Origin: Delphinus delphis
Taxonomy: Eukaryota; Chordata; Mammalia; Artiodactyla; Delphinidae
Length of the DNA stretch: 64,000 nucleotides
Direction of reading: 5' to 3'
Assembly: GCF_949987515.2 (NCBI RefSeq)
Contig: NC_082696.1
Location: 57,380,947 to 57,444,946, forward strand
The notes under the pieces were generated by a model. That model was not told the DNA's origin, searched no databases, and saw only the letters and a program-made list of their open reading frames with translations. Of this stretch, positions 23,406-35,305 are shown piece by piece (position 1 is the stretch's first letter; every line of letters starts with the position of its first letter). Both the position numbers and the translations under genes were made by a program.

Positions 23406-25360
23406 TAAGTGGTCATTTTTAATATTTGGATTATAATCTTCCTGTGAATTTATATTTAAATTCAAGTAGAGTTTATTAATGAAACTCGTCTCAGTGCCTT
23501 CTGTGAGCAGAGTGTACTGTTTCCTGTTGGTCCTATTAGGACACTCAAAGTTCTGTGAAGCAGCCTCACGAACAGGGAGCTGGACTGCCTTGATCAGTTG
23601 TTGATCTCCTCTAGGGAAATGGATCTAGGGTAACCAAGGGCTTAAGGGTTAAGCCCAAAGTGTTAAGAGGAATGGATCTGGGGAACACAGTTGGTGGAGG
23701 ACACATACATTCCCCCTTTCTGGACATTTCCTTCCTCCTATAGGGATATAATACTCCTGACTCTGCTCTATTCCCACATGCAATCCTATCACAGAGGGAT
23801 GGCATGCTTTATCTGACTGGTGAGTTTGCAGGAAAAAAATGAGCATGCAAATTCCAGTTCCTTCCCCTTGCATTTCTCCAGTAATCCAGGCTGCCAGCAG
23901 AGCTCATGTAATCTAGGTGGCTCTAAGATGTGTGGTAAAATTACAAAAAAGTTCCTGCCCTCTGGTGGTTTAATACTGCCTCTGTCTAGAAAGACAGATC
24001 TGTCAAATTCTGAGATTCATATCTGGAAAGCTCAGAACCCCACAAATATAGGCAACCTACTCCAAAACCAGCTTTACCAGTAACACAGTGATATTTTGAT
24101 CTCCCATATGCTCTGCTCCTTGTCTGTCATTAAATAGTTCCTACTTCAGGTGGAGAAGAGTGTTACCATTTACTGAATGCCTTTAAATTCCCAACAACCA
24201 TTTCACTCATAAAGGCTCAGTACAAAGGCTATGGCTACTCTGATTTACAAAGATTTTGGTATACATACGTTTGAAAGTGTGAGAATTCTGTCTATTTTCA
24301 TTATTTTTACATTGATCCTGAAATATTTGCATATGTAAAAATCTGTTTGAATGTTACTGCCAAGTGCTTAAAACTAGTCCATAAAAAAAAAAAGGACTAT
24401 AGACAGAGTAAAATTAACATAAGTTGCAGAAAAACACAAAATTCCTTAGGGCTACTATTTTATTGCTAGTACTGAGTACGAATGTATTTCCTTCTGCATA
24501 TTTTAAATTATTTTTAACACCACCAATCTCTAGGATCTATTTACCTGGATGATTATACATTAAAATTAAGCCTGCAATATAAACCAGATTGAAAATTTTT
24601 AATCTGCTAGGCAAAGAATGGAGTCATTTAGCGTCTCACACAAGTCAACAAAAAACAGAAAAGCAGCTGTTTAATGAGGTTTTGCTAATTTTTAAAATAA
24701 TGAGATGCCAAACTGGTACCCACGCAGCAAAAGAGCCCTGTTCTCATTGAGGTGATAGCAATGTTAATGGGAGTTTCATAAATATGGCTTCTTCATATGG
24801 GAGCTTCCAGTCTGTCACAACTTAGTGGTTTCAGTAATGAAAAATCATGCTTGAGCAAAATGTCATTTACAGATGCAAATGAGCCCCCAAAATAAACTTT
24901 TCTGAACATAAATTGTGCAACTTTTCAGAGAGAAATTATATTAGCCGTTTGACTTGTGTTCATTGATTAGGTTCTAATACTTACCCCAAAATACAAAATG
25001 TAAGCTTCATTTGGCATAACTTGTGTTCAATTTTAATGCTTTTCTTTGTTCATCACTCACACAAAAATTGATTGCATAATACTATATCATATGCAGAAAT
25101 TTCCATTACATTTTTCACATTCACAATTACTCAGTATGTATTTAGGTATTTCTATCAGCTTTCACATCAAAAAGACAGTGGAACAGTGTAAAAAAATAAG
25201 TATAGTATCTTTCCCGGTGACTCTAGGCAATTACTAAAGTGAATATTTTTGGCACTAAATTTAGAGAATCAATAATTTAATCATAACTGTCATGTGGGAA
25301 TTTGAATTCATCATTTGGAAAGCCTAAATAATTAAACTTATTAGCCAACCAATCAAAAAT
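23406..25360. other. Gene-free unique sequence, with a candidate conserved element
   Basis: No gene supported. Positions 24,580-25,030 stand out as repeat-free DNA rich in homeodomain-type cores: TTTAATGAG, GCTAATTTTT, an octamer-like GATGCAAATGAG, and an E-box CAGCTG. This is a candidate conserved non-coding element only by appearance; no conservation data were available. Confidence 0.45.
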
Positions 25361-25370
25361 ATTCATTATT

Positions 25371-25682
25371 GGGCTTCCCTGGTGGAGCAGTGGTTGACAA
25401 TCTGCCTGCTAATGCAGGGTACACGGGTTCGAGCCCTGGTCTGGGAAGATCCCACATGCCGCGGAGCAACTAGGCCTGTGAGCCACAACTACTGAGCCTG
25501 CACATCTGGAGCCTGTGCTCCGCAACAAGAGAGGCCGTGATAGTGAGAGGCCCGCGTACCGCGATGAAGAGTGGCCCCCGCTTGCTACAACTAGAGAAAG
25601 CCCTCGCACAGAAACGAAGACCCAACACAGCGAAAATAAATTAATTAATTAATAAACTCCTACCCCCAAAATCTTAAAAAAA
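25371..25682 (+). mobile_element. CHR-family SINE, long form
   Basis: Starts GGGCTTCCCTGGTGGAGCAG, box B GGTTCGAGCCC, then the long-form 3' block with GATGAAGAGTGGCCCCCGCT and AGAAAGCCCTCGCACAGAAA, and an A/T-rich tail. Perfect target duplications ATTCATTATT at 25,361-25,370 and 25,683-25,692. The intact flanks point to a moderately recent insertion. Confidence 0.95.
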
Positions 25683-25784
25683 ATTCATTATTTTGAATGA
25701 AGAGGATCTCTGGTTGAATCCAAGCTAATAATAATATTCTGATTTTTGAATTAAATATGAAGTCATACTCAGTATAACTTTATC

Positions 25785-26010
25785 ATTTATTGAGACTGTT
25801 ATGTGCTGGGTACATATCAGATGCTCTACATATTTTATCTTATATAATTTAGTTCCTACAATAATACTGAGGTATATAGCATTATTCCAGTTTTACAAAT
25901 GTGAAAACTGAGTCTCAGAGAGGTTAAGTAACTTAACTAAGATCGCACAGCTTGTAGGCAGCAGAGCTGGGATTTAAACTTAGGGATGTCTGCCTGCAAT
26001 GCTGTCCTAT
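25785..26010 (-). mobile_element. MIR SINE, well preserved
   Basis: Antisense MIR spanning most of the element: TCATTTATTGAGACTG, GTGCTGGGTACATATCAGAT, ACTGAGTCTCAGAGAGGTTA, AGTAACTTAACTAAGATCGC and GCAGAGCTGGGATTTAAACT. One of the best MIR matches in the window. Confidence 0.85.
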
Positions 26011-26019
26011 GTCTTTACA

Positions 26020-27005
26020 TATAAAGTATTTCAGGTGAGGATCCCTCTGTGCTAAAGTCATCATTTGTGAACTGGTTGGTCCGTATGGGGTTCAGTTCTT
26101 TCCAGCAGTTTAGAGCAAGGCCAGCCATTCAGTCTCAGGGTAAATTCTAAAATCTTTTCCTTCATTGATAACATGTGGTAAGTAGTTGGACTAACTTGTC
26201 AAAGACATCCCCAATGACAGGGTGAATTTGATATGGAATCATAATCTCTAGTCAACTCAGGTTTCTACAGATATCCTAAATATCTAAAGTATTTATGACC
26301 ATTTATCATTGATCTAACCTGCCCATACAAGCTGTACAGTTTGTTGATCTTGTACAGATATTTATTAAGATCGATGCTATATGCATAGAGAGGAAAGTTA
26401 AGTAGCAACAAGGTAAGTAATTAATGCCTCCCTAACCCAAGGTCCTTTTGCATAGGATTTCTTGAAGTTAACAAAGATTATGACATCTTCTGCCAATATG
26501 TAACTCAGTTTTGTACACTGTACTTCCAGCTCAGCCTTGGCTACAGTTTAAAGCACCAAATAACTGGTGAACAAGAATCACAAATAAACAAAATGTGTTT
26601 CTAATATTGTATTAAAAGTAAAATAATAATAATAATAGACCTGAATGTTATGGGACAAGTAAATACTTAAAAATAACTAAAAAATGAAATTAACAACTAA
26701 TGGGAAATCTCAGAAAGATGTAAGAGTTTGAGGCAGTGAACAGTACTATCTGTCATGTAATCTTCACACCACTACTCTTTTCATTTGGTTGTCCACCTGT
26801 CCTAAGAGTTCAGTGGTAGTGGATTCGGTTACAAATCCCTGAGTTCTAAAGATACTAAGCATGCTAAACTTTCATCACAGACATATATAATCCATCTTCA
26901 TTAGGGAGAGTAATGCATGCTGATAGCAGCAGTAAATGTCAACAATCTGCACTCAAGGACTCAATCAGGAGATTTCAGTGAAGCCATTTCTCAGAATCCT
27001 TCCAT
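26020..27005. other. Gene-free sequence
   Basis: No gene or clear repeat recognised, apart from a short (AAT)n near 26,622-26,636. Confidence 0.5.
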
Positions 27006-27009
27006 CTTG

Positions 27010-27780
27010 AATATGTGCATATCCTTTGACCCAGCAGTTCTGCTTCTAGAAGTTATCCCACAGTAATTCTTACCCACGTATATTAAGATATATGTACAGC
27101 GACATTCACTGCAACATTGTTTGTACTAGTGAAAGCTAGGAGGAAGGAAAACTAAACCTCTATCAGTAAAGGAGTGATTAAGTAAACTATTATTACTATG
27201 GAGCCATTAAAAAAATAAGGTCAATTTTTTTTGTACTGATATGAAAAACTCTCCAAGATACATTATTAGGTAAAAATAAGCAATGCAAAGGATAACACAT
27301 ATAGTATGATGTAATTTCTTTAAAAATAAATGTGTTTGGGCTTCCCTGGTGGCACAGTGGTTGAGAGTCCGCCTGCTGATGCAGGGGACGTGGGTTCATG
27401 CCCCGGTCCGGGAAGATCCCACATGCCGCGGAGCGGCTAGGCCCGTGAGTCATGGCCGCTGAGCCTGCACGTCCGGAGCCTGTGCTCCGCAACGGGAGAG
27501 GCCGCAACAGTGAGAGGCCCGCGTACCGCAAATAATAATAATAATAATAATAAATAAATAAATAAATAAATGTGTTAGTATATATGTGTATAAACACATA
27601 GAAAAGGAACCCAAAAAAGGAATACCAAATATTTAGCATTAGTTACCTCTTAGGAAGGAAGCGAAACTGGGAAGAAAAGCAAGCGAAGGGGAGCATTCTC
27701 ATTTTTCTAAGTATTCTATATTGTTTTAATATTTTATAATGAGAATCAATTCCTGTAGTACTTGTATAATAAAAGAACAA
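27010..27780 (+). mobile_element. Old L1 3' UTR fragment split by a SINE
   Basis: CCTTTGACCCAGCAGTTCTG, TTCACTGCAACATTGTTTGT and GGAGCCATTAAAAAAATAAG are old L1 3'-region blocks in sense orientation. After the CHR SINE the element continues (TTAGCATTAGTTACCTCTTA, TTTTAATATTTTATAATGAG). The SINE therefore inserted into a pre-existing L1 copy. Confidence 0.7.
27338..27563 (+). mobile_element. CHR-family SINE, short (cetacean-type) form
   Basis: GGGCTTCCCTGGTGGCACAG start, CpG-rich body (CCGCGGAGCGGCTAGG, CACGTCCGGAGCCTGTGC) ending GAGGCCCGCGTACCGC, then an (AAT)n/(AAAT)n tail instead of pure A. Target duplications AAATAAATGTGTT occur at 27,325-27,337 (one extra T follows the left copy) and 27,564-27,576. 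The many retained CpGs suggest a young copy. Confidence 0.95.
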
Positions 27781-29019
27781 AGAATTCAGTTATGACACTA
27801 GGACATTACTTTTTAACATACCAGAGTAATTAAAGGATACATAGGTTTATGTGATGCGTGTATATGTACATATAATTTTTCACTAATTTGATTTTCTGAT
27901 TTGAGATACATTTATAGTCATAAATTGTACTCCAAATCTGAAAATCCTTTTAGTTGAAATCATGTGGGGATAAAAAAATGTATTTAATCCATGTAACAAA
28001 CCAAGATAATCCAGACACTGATATCAAAGTGCAAGCACACTGCTAAGTATAGAATTCCAGAACTAAAATATTCTTGAGAACACTTATTTCCTCATGATTA
28101 TATCTTGATTTTAAATAATAACATTTATAGTTTCCCCACTTCTGAATTGTTGGATAGAGGAGAAGGTCACCTGAAATGATCAAAACTGGTGAGTTGGACG
28201 GAAGCCTCTGGCCTTGGTCTGTACCTAAAAATTAAGCACAAAGCCCACTCCGTCAGCATGCGCCATGTTACACTCCATCACGTGTGCATGGCATCGTGTA
28301 GTATAATGCTTGAATTTATCATTTCAGCACCTGTAGTGTGGAAGGAGCAGATAACAATTCTCCCTTTCATTAATCTGATGTTAAAATGCTTAATTCAAAT
28401 AAGAACTATTCTACATCTATAATTCACAGTTTCTTAATGAAGAAGGAACAATAATGGAAGAACTGCTGGGTATGAACATATTAAGAAATTAACCAACCTT
28501 TAAATATTATGATCATGGACATCAATGGCTATTAAGCAGTGAAAAAATGCAATCAAAGTCTCATAAACCAAGAAGTTTATCATAAAATTCCTACAGTACT
28601 CAGAGCTCTCTGCCCTCATAAACCTCTAAGGGCCAGACGTGATGCAACTCCTCTTTGCTGTTCATTCACTGACTTTTTTTTGTTGTTATTTCCAATCAAA
28701 ATATTCACTACATTAATCCTATTTCCTGTCATTTGGTCCTTGATAAATACACAGAACAACTCAATTTCCTTCTCATAAAATCTCCTCAAATGTTTCACTA
28801 TGGCATAAATAAAAATAATTTTTTTTCTCATGACACCTGTGCTTCACTGAGTGAAGCCATTGCAATCTCATCATGATCTACATTTCCTTTGAATAATAAC
28901 ACCAAATATCTCCTTTCAACACAGCCCAGCTGTGTTGAATATTTCCATCCTTATGCCTCATACAAAGGTTAAGATTTCTATTTGTTTCAGTTCATCTTTT
29001 GGCAAGAAAAAAAAGGAAG
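27781..29019. other. Gene-free unique sequence
   Basis: No supported gene. The stretch 28,190-28,440 is repeat-free with blocks such as GTCAGCATGCGCCATGTTAC and ATTTCAGCACCTGTAGTGTG, and could be a conserved non-coding element. This is a guess from appearance. Confidence 0.4.
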
Positions 29020-29205
29020 GAATGAACATATCGAGTGCCTACAAGATGTTAGGCATTGTGCTAGGTGTTTTCATAAGTCTTCCTGTTTAATTTTCCCACT
29101 AAAGTGGATATTACTTTCTTCATTTTGTAAGTAAAGAAGCAGTTATATAAACTATTGAATATTACACAGCCAGTAAAATGCAGAGCCTGGATTCCACCAG
29201 TGAAA
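29020..29205 (-). mobile_element. MIR fragment
   Basis: CGAGTGCCTACAAGATGTTA, GGCATTGTGCTAGGTGTTTT, TTAATTTTCCCACTAAAGTG and ACACAGCCAGTAAAATGCAG are antisense MIR blocks. Confidence 0.7.
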
Positions 29206-29209
29206 TCCA

Positions 29210-31160
29210 GTCCTTGAAATATGAAATTGCAGATGTGTTTAATACTCATTGCAAAATTGATACCTCCCAAATACCTTTTCAGTCACTCTTGGACTTTCTT
29301 GGCGCTACATACCTCTCTGCTCTCAGGTATCCTAACCCCATCCCCAAATTAGAAGAAAACTGATCCCACCAAACAGGAATATTGGGAGAAATATCATCTG
29401 CAGTTGGATTAGTACAAATATTCAAAGAAAAATAGCATTGAAGGTACAAATGCCACATTTCTAAATAGTTGGAAGTCATAAATTAAACTACACCCACCAT
29501 CCAGACCTAATGCTCCCAAAAGGATTACCCTCATGCCAAAGCTGAAGGAGCACTCCCTGTTCCAGACCACGTTTGCCTCCTGCAAACCAGAGGAATTGCT
29601 AAGCTAGGGCAGGGTAGAAACTGGACTCAGACCTGTCAGAACCAGGTCAGGTCCCCAGGAACTGGAAAGAACAAGTTCCCCTTCCCCAGCCTCACTTTTC
29701 TAACTCAGGATTCCAGGTAGCTGTCAGCACCTTCCCAAAGCACACGACCCAGTGGAGGGAAGGAAGGGCACACTGTTTTTCTGGGACCCTTCTCTGCCAT
29801 AGTGAGAAGGGACCACCTGGAACCAAGGCCCCCACTCTTTCTCTGGTTTCCCAGAGGAAGTCCATAATCTCCTCCAACCACCCCATTTTTTTCTAGGAAG
29901 TTTGGGGGCACCAACCACAATTCCTGAATGCTCAGTCAGTTGCCACACTTTCCAAAAACTTATTACAAAATGTAAACGAAATAAAACATGTTTGAGTTTC
30001 CATATGCTCAAACTATGAAGCCCTCTACATGGCAGGACCTTTAACAGGATCCCCTCCAGGTGGGTTGAAGGGCAGTACTGCTCTAAATGCCTTTCTACCC
30101 AGAGTCAAAGATCTGCTGTTTTCCACTGAATATCATCTCCATGCTATCAAAAGCACTGATGAAGAGCATTTCTTTAAAAGTGTTCAACTCTTTTTTGCCA
30201 GTACTTTTTTCTAAGCCATGTATCACTAAGAAACGTTTTCAGTTGATTAAGCAAAAGATAAAAATTGGCACATTATTTTTGGTATGTTTGCCCATTTTCA
30301 AGTTGGTAAGTAAATACACTGTGATTAAATCTTAATATTTCCATTTGTATTCATGAAATAAATATCTAGAAATTTCCACAAGACAAGCATAGTTCTTAAT
30401 GCTTAAAAATTCTACTTATATATATTTTCCTTCTCATACATTCTTCAACTTTCAAAAGTTTTGAGGAAAGAAATCCAAAAAATGTACTCACTGTATAATT
30501 TTCCCATCCTCACTTGTACATTGTTATGCTTTAGAATAGCAACTACTAAGAGCAAAAAAAAGAAGGTTGTTGTTTTAGGGAGAATAAATTGCTATCTAGT
30601 GATATAAGAAGTTAAATTTAATAAGTTTAAGTTAAGTTATTAAGTTAAATTTAATAGCTTATTGTTGGTTGATGGTAAAATTATCCAGATTCACTTTTCA
30701 AAGTCTCCTCATTTTTTTTTTTTTCTTCTACCTTCCCTAGGTATGAGGTACAGGGCAAATTGTCCTTTCAAAACACAAATAACCTTTTTTAACTGTCTTT
30801 TTTGTTTTTAGCACCAAGTTATTGGTAAAGGTATAATTATCCTTTAAGAGAACTAGATTCAAAGTTTCCTTGAGTGCTATAGAACCCATAAAGTCACAGA
30901 TATATTCTAGATGGCACAGAAAGGTAATGAAAACCACAGAGGATGTTTGTAGCCTGAATCCACATGATGGTATAATACCCATCTCTAGTTAAAAGGAAAA
31001 TATCAGGAAATTGGGAGAGTTATGCACATAACTATAATAAATACTTTCCTAATCTGCACCAAAAATTTTATGAAAGTGTTATTATCTCAATAGAAATTTG
31101 AGAAGTATAAAGGATTGATGTCCTCTTATGAAAAATGTAAAGACTAGCCACTCATCTATT
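29210..31160. other. Gene-free unique sequence
   Basis: No gene supported. Three overlapping reverse-strand frames at 29,692-30,011 lie in a GC-richer patch without a recognisable domain. A 15-bp motif, AAGTTAAATTTAATA, occurs twice near 30,610 and 30,639. Confidence 0.5.
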
Positions 31161-31162
31161 CA

Positions 31163-31348
31163 TAGAGGTTCCAGATTTATGGGGAAAAAAAAGGCAGGAC
31201 GCCCAGTTAAATTTTAATTACAATGAAAATTTTTGGTATAAGTATACCCCAAACATCTCATGGGACATACTTATACTAAAAACTATCCATTGTTTATCTG
31301 AAAATCAAATTTAACTAGACGTCCTGTATTTTATCCAGCAACCCTATT
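31163..31348. mobile_element. Palindromic non-autonomous DNA transposon (MITE)
   Basis: The whole stretch folds on itself. The outer arms are GGCAGGACGCCCAGTTAAAT near 31,193-31,212 and its imperfect complement TTTAACTAGACGTCCTGTAT near 31,309-31,328. The inner arms are TTTTTGGTATAAGTATACC and its near complement ACATACTTATACTAAAAA. The ends carry related AGAGGTTCCAGAT and TCCAGCAACCCTAT. It resembles the MER53-like class of mammalian MITEs, but the family name is uncertain. Confidence 0.7.
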
Positions 31349-31490
31349 TACTCATCAAAAAAACCCTATGAAATTGGTTTTATCTTCCCCAACTACAAGT
31401 GAAGAAGTTGAGTCTCAGGATTTAAGCAAATCGAGATCACATAGCTGGGAGGTAGCAGAATCCATGTTAGAATCCTAAGCCCGCGTTTCA
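31349..31490 (-). mobile_element. MIR fragment
   Basis: CTATGAAATTGGTTTTATC, AGTTGAGTCTCAGGATTTAA, GATCACATAGCTGGGAGGTA and AATCCATGTTAGAATCCTAA are antisense MIR blocks. It is followed closely by a second MIR in the same orientation. Confidence 0.7.
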
Positions 31491-31529
31491 ATCCCACATT
31501 CTGTGTAGTAACTGAAATTACATTCATAT

Positions 31530-31755
31530 ATTTAATACGTATAGGCAGAGCTCTACATGCTTTCTAAAAATTAGCTCAGTTAGTTCTCATTAAAAACCTA
31601 TGAGGTAGGGACTATTATCATTCCCTTTTTATAGATGAGAAATCTGAGGCACAGTGGAATTAAACAACTTGTCTCAGGTCGTATAACTAGTAAATGGTAG
31701 AGCCAGCTTGCAAACCCAGGCAGTCAGTCTCTAGAGCCTGCCCTCTACTCTCCAT
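31530..31755 (-). mobile_element. MIR SINE, well preserved
   Basis: AGCTCAGTTAGTTCTCATTA, CTATGAGGTAGGGACTATTA, AGATGAGAAATCTGAGGCAC, GTCTCAGGTCGTATAACTAG and GGTAGAGCCAGCTTGC give a near full-length antisense MIR. Confidence 0.85.
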
Positions 31756-31914
31756 CCATCACTCTGAAGCATCACTTGTAATAACACTGTCTCATTTCTA
31801 AATTTTGAGTTGAGTAACTTTCATAAAGATGTAAAAAAAATGTACATTGAAACAAGCCTTAGAACATGGTTTTCAATTACAGTTAGTAAAACTTAGCTAT
31901 AAGAAAAGTATGAT

Positions 31915-32019
31915 GAATTGGGAGATTGGGATTGACATATATACACTAATATGTATAAAATGGATAACTAATAAGAACCTGCTGTATAAAATAAATAAAT
32001 AAAATAAAATTCAAAAAAA
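31915..32019 (+). mobile_element. 105-bp L1 3'-end insertion with target duplications
   Basis: Contains the second L1 tail type: GAATTGGGAGATTGGGATTG, ACATATATACACTAATATGT, GAACCTGCTGTATAAAATAA, then AAATTC and an A run. Perfect flanking duplications AAGAAAAGTATGAT lie at 31,901-31,914 and 32,020-32,033. An extreme 5' truncation, in the same tail subfamily as the large element at 40,126-46,218. Confidence 0.93.
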
Positions 32020-32034
32020 AAGAAAAGTATGATC

Positions 32035-35000
32035 CTCCAGGTGATACAAGGTATCAATGACATGAGTAGAATAGAAATATTAAATATGAATTTTAAATAT
32101 CAAGAAATATTGAGTTTAAATATAGTTATTTAAATAAATATTAAGAATTGAGCTATTTTTAAAGTTCCCTAATATAATAATTTTGAAGATGATTGAGTTT
32201 TATATCATTTCTAAAGCAAAGCTTATTTTAAGGAAAATATTTTCCATGAGGTCATGTTTGTTCATTGACAATAGTAAATGAACATATCTGCAACGGCCAG
32301 TGCTTTCCTATTTTCACTCCAGACAGAGCCTCAGCTGCCTGTGGGACCATCTTTATTCCTGTTCACCATCTCCTCACTCTGAGAGCTCTATTCCTAACTT
32401 CTCATAAAGAAAACTTACTTCTTTCATCCCTTATAGAACATATACTTCTTAATAAAAGCTTAAAGGAATAATGCTTTAACCCAAGAAGAACTTAATTTTA
32501 ATATTGAGAATTTTAGGCATAAAAGCAAGTTGTTTGAGCAGAAAATTTGGGGTTAGTCCACCCTTCCAACCAGTCAAATCGTAGCCCTTATATGATATAT
32601 TAGTTAAAAATAAATTCCGCTGTATATGACAGAAAGAAAAAGTAACAGTAGCTTAAACAAGAGGGAAGTTTATTTCATTTTCATCTAAATGAAGTCCAGA
32701 GATAGAAATTCTAGGGCTGGTTTAGCATCTCCACTGTGTTATCACAAACCTAGGTTCCAATCTTTATGTTCTGCCATCTTCTGTGCATGCCTTCTACATT
32801 CAAGGACACTCCAGGACCAAGATAGCTGCTAGAGCTCCAGCCTTATGTCTGTATTTCAGGCTATTACCTACACTTTCAAAGGTCTTTGAAGTCCTACATG
32901 CTTCCACGTATCTCAGTGACTGGAATTTAATCACATTGACACATGAGGCTGAAGGAGTGTTTGGGAAATATAGCCTTTAACTGGCCACATTCTTCAAGGT
33001 TATGTTACAAAGGAAAAGGGGGAAAATGAATAATAAGAAGCAACTACTGGTCCCTGTAGAGCGGGATTAGTTATTTCACTTCCCAGTGAAGGTGGTCTCC
33101 TTATGACAATAAGAAATCTAAGATCCGCTGGATATTTTATGTGACTCCTCAAACCCTGATAACTCCTGGACTTTCAAATACTAAAATCCCCAATGCTGCA
33201 AGATGGTCATTGAATAAAAACACATCCCTTTAGATTTTGTTTCAGGAATATATGCATGTGTTTATGTATGTAATGGAAGGTGATCTTAGCTTATACTATG
33301 TACAGAAGCATTACTAGACAATTACGGTAGTTAAACATTGAAATAGAATTTCTCAGAGAACCTACACGAGGCCATACTTGAAAAAGAGTGAAACAAACTA
33401 CAGACATTCATCATGCTGGAAAGGATTGGGAAGGGAGGATGAGAGTAATTGGGGTAGGGACGTGACTTGGCAAAGTTTTATGATTTTATATGTAGATTCC
33501 AAGTGACTGATTGACATTTGAAAAAAAATAAGCTCTTTACAGTACTGGATAATCTATGTTCAAAATCTGACACAAGGACTATAACTAATCCTCTAAATCA
33601 GACTATTTACTATAACTAATCATGGTGTTTAAAAATCCAGGTTCTTTGGTTTAGATCTGTTAAAACTTGGAAGACTTCTGCCCTGACTTATATTGAGATT
33701 CTACAATCTCAATATAAATCTGTATGTTTAATATGTTTAATGTAAAACGAGCATGGTGTTGCCCTTATTTTAAAGGTTTTAAATAACTGGAGTTCAACCT
33801 TGATTTTAGTTCCCTATCAACCACTCCTTCCTCTAACCATGCTCTGATGGTGATTGACATCTCAAAGTTCTAGCCACCTGTGAACAGAGTTTTAAATATC
33901 ACCTTCTTGACTTAATTATGCATACACTCAAAATAGGTTTGGAAAGCACCTACTGAAGCAGAATTAAATCAGAAAGGAATGTGGTGGCCACAAAAACTGT
34001 TTATCTTTTGTATAACAGGCAACTATCAGCATTTTTATAACCAAAAATAAATTAAGATAAGCATAACTAAAATCACATATTTTGTGCTAAATATATCAGC
34101 TCATAAAATGTTAAGGTATAAATGTCAAGTCAGTCAACTGAATGTATAAAAATGATGCTTTTTATACTCATGAAGAGAGTTGTTAGGCTATCTCTCTTGT
34201 TTTTTCCCTGCCAACATATCATTCTAGTTGGTCCTAATTCTAGGCCCCCTGAAAAAAATGCAAATTAAACAAAAGATAGGGTCTTTGCCTTCAGAAAATC
34301 TGCAATTTGCTGATGAGAAACCATAAACATTAAAGAAATGCAAACATACAAACCATAAGTACTTAATTAATTTAGATCCAAGTCATTCATGTTTTTAAAA
34401 AATCAGATACGATATAATAAAATTGTGAAAGAACGTGTTCATTTGGATTCATATTTTTCATGTTATTTTTTATAACATTATCACGAACTTACTTGACTTC
34501 ATTGAATTTTATCTTAGTTTTAACATATACCTTTATTACTTGAAACCATTTTGCTCTTAAATAGTTTATAATGAAACTTTTCACATCTTTAGACAAAATC
34601 TTATCTCCTCCAGGTATTCACAGTCATTCAATATATATTTTTTGAACTTATTGTGTGCAAGGCACTGCTCTAAGGACAAAAATTAATTAAGTTTTATTTT
34701 ATGTCCTACCACATATGTAGGATGATATCCCATTGTTGAGTCATCAATCATCTTCAGACCTCAAGAAACTTTTAAGTCATCTGTTTTCTCATTTCTTTCC
34801 ATTCCTCACTCTTTCCTATGGCTTCAAGTTTTTCCCCTAAGAAAAAACCTCTGATTCTTTCCTTCATCCCTGACATCGTACCTGAATTTTATTCTCATGT
34901 TACCAAATACATAAAACATTTGCATTCAGAAACCCTCCTCTAACCTGATCCTCTTCCAGAACATCCTTGACATCCTATGGCTCCATTCTTGACTATCACC

Positions 35001-35240
35001 CTCCCTCTGCTCTCAGGCATAGCCCTTCTACCAGATTTTCTGGTGGAAGGTCCTACTACTCAATAGGGACCTTCTGGTCTACTAAGAGACCTTCATTCTG
35101 CACAACTCACAAGCCATGTTCACGATATCTCCTTTGTTCCTTTGTTTATTGTGTATAGAAAAAAAAAAGGCAAAAAACCCCACAAAAAACAGAGATACCT
35201 GCCTGCATGGAACCACATTCTAGTGGGGTTCTGGTTGGAT
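32035..35240. other. Gene-free, mostly unique sequence
   Basis: No gene supported. An old unassigned repeat may occupy 32,580-32,990. A 13-bp perfect hairpin lies at 33,688-33,717. A short L2 3'-end piece (TTTTTTGAACTTATTGTGTG, CAAGGCACTGCTCTAAGGAC) lies at 34,620-34,690 on the minus strand. Confidence 0.5.
33688..33717. repeat. 13-bp perfect inverted repeat
   Basis: TTATATTGAGATT at 33,688-33,700, a four-base loop CTAC, then AATCTCAATATAA at 33,705-33,717. No surrounding terminator or gene gives it an obvious role. Confidence 0.95.
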
Positions 35241-35244
35241 TAAT

Positions 35245-35305
35245 AATAATAGTTAACATTTATGGAATGTGTGTTTTTGTGCCCGGCCCTGTGTTTATCT
35301 TTTTC
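35245..35305 (-). mobile_element. MIR fragment
   Basis: ATAGTTAACATTTATGGAAT and GCCCGGCCCTGTGTTTATC form a short antisense MIR end directly before an L2 3' end. Confidence 0.5.

Noticed and set aside
27196..27639. 147-codon reverse-strand frame
   Set aside because: It is the antisense of a CHR SINE and its AAT/AAAT tail (giving a tyrosine-rich run) plus flanking old L1.
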